Assembly: GCA_002322525.1 (NCBI GenBank)
Contig: DCOU01000030.1
Span: 1-10,729 of the forward strand
Source: Candidatus Omnitrophica bacterium UBA1562
GTDB lineage: Bacteria > Omnitrophota > Gorgyraeia > Gygaellales > Profunditerraquicolaceae
Direction of reading: 5' to 3'
DNA length: 10,729 nucleotides
The position numbers and the translations under genes are program-made. This document shows positions 5,191 through 10,729 of this stretch, piece by piece. Below the pieces are notes generated by a model. It had not been told where the DNA came from. It made no database searches and saw only the letters and a list, made by a program, of their open reading frames with translations. Each line of letters opens with the position of its first letter. Within the stretch, counting starts at the first letter, position 1.

Positions 5191-6369
5191 TTACGGAACG
5201 AAGTGAACCCCGCTCTTGCGCGCAAGGGCGGGGTGAACGTAAGTTGTGGCTTCATCTAACAGGAGTCTGGCTATATCTAAACTGGCATAGGGTTTACTTA
5301 TACGACCGCAAGCTTTGGCAAGATGTCTTAATTTTCGCGGGTCTTTTAATAAATCCTCAACAGCCAAGTTTATATCTTTTGGTTTATCTATTTTGATTGC
5401 TGCTTTGTTCTGCGTTAAATAGATAGTATTATTTACTTCCTGACCGGGTAGAGGCTTAACAATAATCATGGGGATCTTTTTTGCTAAGACCTCCGATGTA
5501 GTTACGCCGCCGGGCTTGGTAATAATAATATCTGCAATACCCATCAACTCGTTAATATTTTCAACATATCCAAAGACCAGGATTTTTTTCTTGTATTTTT
5601 TTACCCTTCGCTTTAGAGATTTATAAAGTTTCCTATTTGTCCCAGCGACGATTAATTCCTGAAAATCTATTTTTGTTTTTTCTAAAGACCTCACCATCGT
5701 TTTTATGGGGCCTAAACCCTGGCCTCCTCCCATAATCAATATGGTAGGAAGGTTAGGGCTCAAATTAAGTTTTGGCATAACTTCTCTTTTTGAAATATTT
5801 TCATTGAATTTAGGCTCAATTGGAATTCCTAAAGACTTTATTTTATGCGCCGGTACGCCTTTCTCTATTAAGCGCCCAGTTACCTCTTCAGACGGCGTAA
5901 TGTAATAATTTACTGTGTCATATATCCAGTAAGAATGGGGTATATAATCGGTAAGCACTGCAACGAGAGACATATCTGAATTATAGGTAATTTTATAATC
6001 CGCTACCATTCCGCAGGGAAAAGCCTGCGTGCAGACAACGGCGTCCGGCCTAAATTTATCAAAAAGGTTTTTTAATTTTGGGGAGTTAAATTTATGAATG
6101 GTTTTTTTAATATTTTCTATTTTTTTTACTACCGTGGGATTATCATAAAGATAGTCCCAAATTTGCGGCGTCCGTTTGATTACTGCCATATAAAGACGAT
6201 TGACAATCTTCTCTGAAATAGGATTGGTGTAACTGAAGGCATTGATATTGAGTATCTCTGCATCGGGTTGTAATATTTTTAGCGTTTTTTCAATTGCCAG
6301 GGTAGCGCTGTGATGACCGGAAATTTCTGAGATATACATTAAAATTATGCGTTTAGGTTTATTAAACAT
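5191..6369 (-). CDS. GT28 glycosyltransferase, MGDG synthase/UgtP/MurG-like
   Basis: This is a 392-residue GT-B fold enzyme. The N-terminal half fits the MGDG-synthase domain, with SGHHSA (17-22) as the lipid-side glycine/histidine loop and DYIPH (141-145). The C-terminal half is the GT28 nucleotide-sugar domain with MGGGQGLG (213-220), FGYVENINELM (266-276), the donor-binding TKPGG (284-288) and PGQE (308-311). Relatives transfer a hexose from UDP-sugar to diacylglycerol, or GlcNAc in MurG; substrate here is unknown, and the adjoining acyltransferase suggests a membrane glycolipid. The normal domain ends near ARLLLDEA (367-374). The last 10-15 residues (HPALARKSGV at 379-388) are translated from the palindrome 5207-5234. 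The ATG at 6369 has no clear Shine-Dalgarno. Confidence 0.9.
   Translation of the reverse strand: MFNKPKRIILMYISEISGHHSATLAIEKTLKILQPDAEILNINAFSYTNPISEKIVNRLYMAVIKRTPQIWDYLYDNPTVVKKIENIKKTIHKFNSPKLKNLFDKFRPDAVVCTQAFPCGMVADYKITYNSDMSLVAVLTDYIPHSYWIYDTVNYYITPSEEVTGRLIEKGVPAHKIKSLGIPIEPKFNENISKREVMPKLNLSPNLPTILIMGGGQGLGPIKTMVRSLEKTKIDFQELIVAGTNRKLYKSLKRRVKKYKKKILVFGYVENINELMGIADIIITKPGGVTTSEVLAKKIPMIIVKPLPGQEVNNTIYLTQNKAAIKIDKPKDINLAVEDLLKDPRKLRHLAKACGRISKPYASLDIARLLLDEATTYVHPALARKSGVHFVP
5207..5234. repeat. Palindromic element copy 2, inside the 3' end of the GT28 gene
   Basis: This 28-base near-perfect palindrome has ACCCCGCTCTTGCG meeting CGCAAGGGCGGGGT with one mismatch and no loop. Outer TTACG (5191-5195) and CGTAA (5238-5242) extend the symmetry. 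The arms share ACCCCGC-CTT with the element at 4238-4308. It is translated as the protein's terminal tail. Confidence 0.8.
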
Positions 6370-6407
6370 GTTTTTATGGTATAGGAAAGTATAAATATAA
6401 CACCACT

Positions 6408-6446
6408 GAAAATCGCACCTTAAGGTTATCGCTGAAGGCGATTTTC
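6408..6446. repeat. Inverted repeat at the 3' end of the lipoyl-domain gene
   Basis: GAAAATCGC (6408-6416) and GCGATTTTC (6438-6446) are perfect 9-base arms around a 21-base loop that itself contains the palindrome ACCTTAAGGT (6417-6426). The right arm codes for the last residues of the lipoyl protein. Only the T's inside the stem follow on the minus strand, so it is a poor classical terminator. The rest of the gap to 6369 is AT-rich and shows nothing definite. Confidence 0.6.
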
Positions 6447-6683
6447 TTGAGATTCTTCAATAATAGCTAATACTTCACCGATGTTTACTTCGTCTCCTTC
6501 ACGAAAGAAAATCTCTGAAAGCATTCCCGAACATGGGCTGGGTAGATTAAATGTAGCCTTATCAGTGGTAAGCTCTACTAAATCGTCCTTTTCATTTACT
6601 TTTTCGCCTTCTTTAAAATACCAATAAGAAACGGTTGCTTTTTCAATCCCTTCCCCTAATTCTGGTAAAACTACTTTAGTCAT
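6426..6683 (-). CDS. Free-standing lipoyl (biotinyl/lipoyl) carrier domain, E2-type
   Basis: The 85 residues are almost exactly one lipoyl domain. LPELGEGIEKATVSYWYFKEGE (6-27) is the first half and VELTTDKATFNLPSP (36-50) carries the lipoylation site Lys42 between Asp41 and Ala43; GDEVNIGEVLAIIEE ends the fold. The sequence resembles the N-terminal domain of 2-oxoacid dehydrogenase E2 rather than GcvH, which is longer. There is no E3-binding or acyltransferase domain, and no room for one before the next gene. It may be a mobile acyl/electron carrier for an E1/E2 encoded elsewhere, or the remnant of a truncated E2. Its GGAGG six bases before ATG 6683 is strong, which argues for an active gene. 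LipB (25 bases upstream) and Lpd are obvious partners. The last residues come from the palindrome at 6408-6446. Confidence 0.9.
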   Translation of the reverse strand: MTKVVLPELGEGIEKATVSYWYFKEGEKVNEKDDLVELTTDKATFNLPSPCSGMLSEIFFREGDEVNIGEVLAIIEESQENRLQR

Positions 6684-6708
6684 TATTTCCTCCCTTTGGT
6701 CGGAAAAA

Positions 6709-7401
6709 TTACGCCGTCCAATTTAAACGATTTCTGAATTTCAATATAAGATTGTTTTTAATATCATCTATTTCGATATCTCTGTGTAATATACTTTCTA
6801 AAGAGGTCATCTCTATGTCCATGCCGCATGGTTTAATGAGACTAAAATTATCTAAATCATCTTTCTTGACATTTATGCTCATACCGTGAAAGGTAATCCA
6901 ATTTCTTATTGCGATACCAATAGAAACAATTTTCTGTTTATCCAGCCCTTTCTCGCTTGAGTCATACGCGTTATTTAAGAAAGGGCAGGATTTATCAATC
7001 CAGACTCCGGTTAAACCTTTATACCTTAGCCCTTTGATTCCAAAATCCGACAGCAGTTCTATAGCTAATTCCTCCAGTTGTCTTAAGAAGAAATGGATAT
7101 CTTTTTTTAGATAATTCAGATTAAGCACGGGGTAGGCAATAAGTTGCCCGGGGCCGTGATAGGTAACGCCTCCTCCCCGTTCTATTCCATACATATGAAT
7201 TCCCCTGTTTTTTAATTCGGTTCGTGAAACCTTGATATTTTCTGTAGTTGCCTGCCTACCTACGGTGATTACAGGATAGTGCTGGCAGAGAATCAGTGCG
7301 CCATTAAAAGAATCATTTTTTATCTCTTTAAATATTTCTTTTTGAAATTGCCAGGCTTTTTTAAAATCTATTAAGCCTAGATTAAATATCCTAAAGTCCA
7401 T
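6709..7401 (-). CDS. lipB: Octanoyl-[acyl carrier protein]:protein octanoyltransferase LipB
   Basis: LipB moves octanoyl from acyl carrier protein to the lysine of lipoyl domains, the first step of endogenous lipoate synthesis. Visible motifs: HYPVITVGRQ (41-50), RGGGVTYHGPGQLIAYPVL (75-93), KIVSIGIAIRNWITFHG (157-173) with the catalytic lysine at 157, and PCGM (191-194) with the catalytic Cys192. An insert of about 15-18 residues (CPFLNNAYDSSEKGLD, 139-154) separates TGVWID from QKIVSIG, which in typical LipB are nearly adjacent. It coincides with the palindrome 6945-6986. At 230 residues it is slightly longer than the 210-220 norm, as the insert predicts. The ATG at 7401 overlaps the lpd 3' end by 11 bases. 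All catalytic residues are intact. Confidence 0.96.
   Translation of the reverse strand: MDFRIFNLGLIDFKKAWQFQKEIFKEIKNDSFNGALILCQHYPVITVGRQATTENIKVSRTELKNRGIHMYGIERGGGVTYHGPGQLIAYPVLNLNYLKKDIHFFLRQLEELAIELLSDFGIKGLRYKGLTGVWIDKSCPFLNNAYDSSEKGLDKQKIVSIGIAIRNWITFHGMSINVKKDDLDNFSLIKPCGMDIEMTSLESILHRDIEIDDIKNNLILKFRNRLNWTA
6945..6986. repeat. Palindromic element inserted in frame in lipB
   Basis: GCCCTTTCT (6945-6953) and AGAAAGGGC (6978-6986) are perfect 9-base arms around a 24-base loop. The 42 bases are exactly 14 codons in length and coincide with the extra segment at LipB residues 139-153, so the reading frame is preserved. This looks like a small palindromic element tolerated within a coding sequence. 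Confidence 0.7.
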
Positions 7402-8698
7402 GCCCTTCTTTTAATGCGCTTATTATGCCTTCGGATAATGTGGGATGAGCTAATATGGTATCCCGGACCCGCGTAACCAAAAGGCGAGATTGTATGGCTA
7501 CGGTTAAAATGGCGATTAATTCCGTTGCCCGCGGGCCGATTATAGAGGCGCCCAAGATTTCATCTGTTTTCTTATCGGAGATTATCTTAATAAAACCTTC
7601 TGTTTCGTCTAATATGCGTGCCATACCCGAACCCAGAAAATCAAACTTATTTATTCTTATATCGATATTTTTATTTTTTGCTTCTTCTTCTGTCAGACCA
7701 ACACTACCTATTTCCGGGTCGGTAAAGATGCAATTAGGGATGTTAGAATCATTCAATTTCTTAAGATGCGATGGCTGTGCAATATTTTCTGCGGCAATGT
7801 ATCCTTGATAAGCGGCAAAATGCGCCAGCATAATTGAACTTGCGCAATCACCAGCGGCGTAGATATTAGGAATATTAGTTTTAAGGTATTCATCGACGAT
7901 AATTCTACCCTTTTCTAGTTTTATATCAAGCTCCTCCGGGCCCAAGCCCTCTGTTACAGGGGTTCGCCCAATACAAAGTAATACCAGATTATAGTGTGCA
8001 AGATCTAAATTCTTTGCGTCTGTGGTGGTGGCAACTTTAATACCCTTCTTTCTAAAAATTGCCTCTAATTTTTTGGCTATTTCTTTATCTGTGCCCGGTA
8101 ATAATTGGGGGGTTAGTTCTACTATTGATACAAGGCAACCCAAAGCGGAGAATAAGCTCGCAAATTCGCAACCAATAACTCCTCCTCCTATAATTAAAAG
8201 TGAATTCGGAATTTCTTTTAAATCTAAGATTTCATTGCTGGAGATAATCTTTTTTCCATCAAATTTGATATCTTTAAGCCCAAGAGGTTTTGAGCCGGTA
8301 GCAATGAGTATAAACTTCGTATTGAGCTTCTTCTGTCCCATTTCTATAGTATCGCGGGATAAGATTCGGGCTTCTGCATTCAAAAAATCAATGCCTCCAA
8401 GCATAAACTCCATTCCTTTTTGTAGTTGCTGAATAATTTTATTTTTTCTTGCTTGAATTTCAGAAAAGTTTATTTGGGGGTTGGTTGTTTCTATACCGAA
8501 TATCTTAGATTTTTTTGTGAGGGAATAAATCTTAGCGGATTGCAGAAGCGCTTTGGTAGGGATACAACCGCGGTTAAGACACGTGCCGCCTAAATGTTGC
8601 TTTTCAATAAGAGCGACCTTTAATCCATACGCCTTTGCTCTTAGTGCAGCATTAAATCCTGCCCAACCCGAGCCGATTACTGCCAAATCATAATCCAT
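7391..8698 (-). CDS. lpdA: Dihydrolipoyl dehydrogenase (E3)
   Basis: The 435-residue flavoprotein disulfide reductase reoxidises dihydrolipoyl groups of 2-oxoacid dehydrogenase or glycine cleavage complexes, passing electrons through FAD and a redox disulfide to NAD+. The FAD dinucleotide fold is AVIGSGWAGFNAA (6-18), the active disulfide GGTCLNRGCIPTK (37-49; Cys40, Cys45), ATGSKP (about 135-140) is the second FAD contact, LLIIGGGVIGCEFAS near 167-181 is the NAD site, and AGDC near 284-287 binds FAD again. The interface ends with HPTLSEG, giving the catalytic His418-Glu423 dyad. It is on the short side of the family (about 460-475) but complete. Start ATG 8698 overlaps the mdh end by 11 bases without a clear Shine-Dalgarno, implying coupling. 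Confidence 0.95.
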   Translation of the reverse strand: MDYDLAVIGSGWAGFNAALRAKAYGLKVALIEKQHLGGTCLNRGCIPTKALLQSAKIYSLTKKSKIFGIETTNPQINFSEIQARKNKIIQQLQKGMEFMLGGIDFLNAEARILSRDTIEMGQKKLNTKFILIATGSKPLGLKDIKFDGKKIISSNEILDLKEIPNSLLIIGGGVIGCEFASLFSALGCLVSIVELTPQLLPGTDKEIAKKLEAIFRKKGIKVATTTDAKNLDLAHYNLVLLCIGRTPVTEGLGPEELDIKLEKGRIIVDEYLKTNIPNIYAAGDCASSIMLAHFAAYQGYIAAENIAQPSHLKKLNDSNIPNCIFTDPEIGSVGLTEEEAKNKNIDIRINKFDFLGSGMARILDETEGFIKIISDKKTDEILGASIIGPRATELIAILTVAIQSRLLVTRVRDTILAHPTLSEGIISALKEGHGL

Positions 8699-9623
8699 GA
8701 TAAAAAGGTTTGATTAGCTCTAAATTTTTACGAATGGATTCAACCGAACTAAGGAAAAGTGCTCTTTCCTCTTTATTTAAATCGAACTCAATGATTTTCT
8801 CGATGCCTTCTTTTCCTAATCGGCAAGGAACACCAATGCAGGTATCTTTGATTCCGTATTCGCCGCTTAAATAAGCAGATACACCTATCGTCAGCTTTTC
8901 ATCTTTTGCAATTGCTCTAACAATTGTTAGTATTGCCTGCGAAGGAGCAAAATAAGCACTACCGCTGCCTAATAATGACACAATCTCCTCACCCCGCTTC
9001 AGAGTTCTTTTAATCAGAGCTTTTATTTTTTCATCTGAAGCGAGTTCATTCAATTCCACGCCTTTTACAGTTGTAAATCGGGGTAACGGTAACATTCCTT
9101 CTCCATGGCTTCCTATTACACAAGCTTCAATACCTGTACCAGGGATATTTAATTCTTTGTTTATAAGATTAGCGAACCTGGCTGCATCCAAACTAATCCC
9201 CATGCCGAATACTTTATTTGATTTAAAGCCCGTAATTTTTAAAGCGAGATACGTCATTAAGTCCAAAGGATTAGTCGCGACTATCACAATTGATTGGCCG
9301 GATATATTTTTTATTACCCGACACACGTCTTTTAATATCCGGGCGTTTTTATTCAGTAAATCTTCCCGGGTCATTCCGGGTCTACGGGTGAGGCCCGCTG
9401 TAATGATAATAATATCTGAATCCTTTATGTTTTCTATATCATCTGTTCCTCGGATGCGATAGTTATATTTCAAGATAAAACCGGCATCTTCCAGATCAAA
9501 GGCTTTGCCTTGAGCAAGGCCTTTGATTATGTCAACTAAGACTATATCGCCAAATCCTGCCTCGGAAAGGCGCATAGCAGTTAATCCGCCAACATTACCG
9601 GCACCGATTATGCTAATCTTCAT
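8688..9623 (-). CDS. mdh: Malate dehydrogenase (LDH-like type)
   Basis: The 311-residue enzyme interconverts malate and oxaloacetate with NAD+/NADH. GAGNVG (7-12) is the Rossmann loop and Asp31 at the end of strand two favours NAD over NADP. TAGLTRRPGMTREDLL (75-90) is the mobile substrate loop; Arg80-Arg81 and Arg87 mark a malate rather than lactate enzyme. TNPLD (117-121), LDAAR (145-149; Asp146, Arg149) and GSHGEGMLPL (171-180; catalytic His173) complete the site. Length fits the tetrameric bacterial MDH group (about 310). ATG 9623 lacks a Shine-Dalgarno and lies ten bases after a long hairpin (9634-9685), so translation or read-through may be controlled there. It follows idh and overlaps lpd. 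Confidence 0.96.
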   Translation of the reverse strand: MKISIIGAGNVGGLTAMRLSEAGFGDIVLVDIIKGLAQGKAFDLEDAGFILKYNYRIRGTDDIENIKDSDIIIITAGLTRRPGMTREDLLNKNARILKDVCRVIKNISGQSIVIVATNPLDLMTYLALKITGFKSNKVFGMGISLDAARFANLINKELNIPGTGIEACVIGSHGEGMLPLPRFTTVKGVELNELASDEKIKALIKRTLKRGEEIVSLLGSGSAYFAPSQAILTIVRAIAKDEKLTIGVSAYLSGEYGIKDTCIGVPCRLGKEGIEKIIEFDLNKEERALFLSSVESIRKNLELIKPFYHGL

Positions 9624-9633
9624 ATAAAAATTA

Positions 9634-9685
9634 GGCTAAGATTAAGGCTAAGATTTAGCTCTTAACCTTAACCTCAACCTTAACC
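9634..9685 (-). promoter_or_regulatory. Long wobble-rich hairpin between idh and mdh, possible attenuator
   Basis: On the minus strand two 25-base arms (9685-9661 and 9658-9634) face each other across AG. Of 25 positions 19 are Watson-Crick, five are G-U and one is an A-A mismatch. The 5' arm is a near-tandem of the hexamer GGTTAA (GGTTAA, GGTTGA, GGTTAA, GGTTAA). Three bases after the stem comes TTTTT, as in an intrinsic terminator. The hairpin begins in the last codons of idh and ends ten bases before the mdh ATG. Confidence 0.65.
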
Positions 9686-10729
9686 TTTTATTTTCTCAAT
9701 AATGGCGTCTGCCATTTCTTGCGTTCCTACACTTGCGGGGTCATCGCGGCTGGGTTTTAAATCATAGGTTACTGATTGACCTTGCGCCAATACTCTCTTT
9801 ACTGCAGCTTCTAATTTATCCGCAGCGCTATCTTCTTTGATATATCTAAGCATAAGGACGCCGGATAATATCATCGCAGTAGGATTAACCTTATTCAGGC
9901 CTTTATATTTAGGCGCTGCACCGTGCACTGCTTCAAAAAGAGCCATCTCGTCGCCGATATTTGCTCCAGGAGCAACTCCCAAACCACCTACCAGGCCTGC
10001 GCATAAATCAGAAATTATATCGCCGTAAAGATTAGGCAATACCAATACGTCGTAATCTTTGGGTTTTTGCACTAATTGCATTGCCATATTATCTACAATT
10101 GCCTCCTCAAAAATTATCTTGTCAGAATAATCTTTTGCAACTTCACGCGCTGTTTTTAAAAATAATCCGTCGGTAAACTTCATAATATTCGCTTTATGCA
10201 CAACCGTAACTTTCTTACGGTTGTGTTTTATGGCGTATTCAAAAGCGAACTTTACAATCCTTTCTGAAGCATATTTAGAAATAGGTTTAATTGAGATGGC
10301 CGAATCCTGGCGTATTTGTTTTTGACTATACCCTTCTATCTTGGCAATGAGTTCTTTCGTTTGGGATTTACCTTCTTCAAATTCAATACCTGCATACAAA
10401 TCCTCGCTATTTTCCCTGATGATTACCAAGTCTATATCTTTATAGGGACTTTTTACCCCCGGATATGATTTTGCCGGCCTTACACATGCATACAGGTCTA
10501 AAGCCTGCCTTAGCGCCACATTTACTGAACGGAAACCTTCGCCGATAGGGGTAATAATCGGGCCTTTTAAGGCAACTTTATTCTTTTTTATAGACTCTAA
10601 AACACTTTTGGGCAATATATCGCCATAGTTATCTTTTGCGTCTTGACCGGCAACAACCACCTCCCATATTACATTAACTGCGGTTGCCTCAATGCACCTT
10701 CTTGCTGCCCGGGTTACTTCCGGACCGAT
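9680..10729 (-). CDS. icd: Isocitrate dehydrogenase, partial at 5' end
   Basis: The frame is open to the right edge; 349 residues are visible, and the first ones (IGPEVTRAARRCIEA) already belong to the conserved N-terminus, so only the true start and the GDG motif region are missing. A GTG at 10660 is internal. The enzyme decarboxylates isocitrate to 2-oxoglutarate. Visible residues 68-84 hold the Ser, Asn, Arg and Arg that bind isocitrate in IDH (RSVNVALRQALDLYACVRP), which separates it from LeuB. RENSEDLYAG (105-114), VHKANIMKF with Lys179, and DIISD (237-241) complete the site. HGAAPKY (269-275) has the Lys-Tyr pair typical of NADP enzymes and Tyr322 is kept, but the Arg that follows in E. 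coli Icd is Pro here, so cofactor preference is uncertain. Confidence 0.94.
   Translation of the reverse strand: MGPEVTRAARRCIEATAVNVIWEVVVAGQDAKDNYGDILPKSVLESIKKNKVALKGPIITPIGEGFRSVNVALRQALDLYACVRPAKSYPGVKSPYKDIDLVIIRENSEDLYAGIEFEEGKSQTKELIAKIEGYSQKQIRQDSAISIKPISKYASERIVKFAFEYAIKHNRKKVTVVHKANIMKFTDGLFLKTAREVAKDYSDKIIFEEAIVDNMAMQLVQKPKDYDVLVLPNLYGDIISDLCAGLVGGLGVAPGANIGDEMALFEAVHGAAPKYKGLNKVNPTAMILSGVLMLRYIKEDSAADKLEAAVKRVLAQGQSVTYDLKPSRDDPASVGTQEMADAIIEKIKG

Noticed and set aside
8022..8432. Plus-strand open frame of 136 codons opposite lpdA (and similar ones opposite mdh, idh, GT28 and GT2)
   Set aside because: These are antisense to conserved enzymes, have no ribosome binding sites of note and no recognisable domains.
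9492..9527. GCCTTG/CAAGGC inverted repeat in mdh
   Set aside because: It encodes the normal family sequence KGLAQGKAF and has a two-base loop; ordinary coding coincidence is enough.
10658..10660. GTG as the start of the isocitrate dehydrogenase
   Set aside because: The same frame continues upstream to the window edge with conserved IDH residues (IGPEVTRAARR).
1..10729. CRISPR arrays, phage or transposase genes, rRNA and tRNA genes
   Set aside because: I looked on both strands and saw no regularly spaced repeats of CRISPR type, no integrase or transposase motifs and no rRNA or tRNA signatures.

Overview
The window is an AT-rich bacterial segment in which every gene I can support lies on the minus strand, so it reads right to left from position 10729 down to 1. 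Several gene pairs overlap or nearly touch (idh-mdh-lpd-lipB; GT28-acyltransferase-GT2-pcm; multi-drug-export family-cobO), so it is probably a few polycistronic operons. A LpxL/HtrB-type lipid acyltransferase beside two glycosyltransferases suggests an organism with a Gram-negative, lipid A-like envelope. AT-richness, short genes and many palindromic elements suggest an uncultivated lineage; Omnitrophota would fit, but that is an impression and not a demonstrated assignment.

Right block (10729-6426): central carbon and lipoate metabolism. It holds an isocitrate dehydrogenase running off the right edge, a malate dehydrogenase of the LDH-like type, a dihydrolipoyl dehydrogenase (E3), the octanoyltransferase LipB and a free-standing 85-residue lipoyl domain. 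LipB would start lipoylation of the carrier domain and the dehydrogenase would reoxidise its dihydrolipoyl arm. No E1 or E2 catalytic gene is visible. Middle block (6369-2933): envelope and lipid genes, namely a MGDG-synthase/MurG-like GT28 glycosyltransferase, a LpxL-like acyltransferase and a polyprenyl-phosphate type GT2 glycosyltransferase, followed by the protein-repair methyltransferase Pcm.

Left block (2788-1): a small-multidrug-export-family membrane protein coupled by a 4-base overlap to cob(I)alamin adenosyltransferase (cobO). After a 150-base cloverleaf-like palindromic element and a clear sigma70-type promoter comes a six-helix DUF6580-like membrane protein. Next is a well-formed cobalamin riboswitch with an intrinsic terminator, and then a TTG-initiated PP-loop ATPase of the Dph6/COG2102 type running off the left edge. 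Together these look like a corrinoid uptake/activation locus, in which the membrane protein and the PP-loop enzyme are the functionally unassigned parts. This is the most interesting biology in the window.

A second theme is palindromic DNA. There are hairpin-forming elements in almost every intergenic gap. Three extend into reading frames: an approximately 15-residue in-frame insert in lipB, the C-terminal tail of the GT28 gene and the tail of the lipoyl protein. One of them (arms of the ACCCCGCCCTT type) occurs twice about 1 kb apart and in one copy covers the Shine-Dalgarno and start codon of the GT2 gene. The idh-mdh gap holds a 25-position hairpin whose deviations are nearly all G-U wobbles on the transcribed strand.
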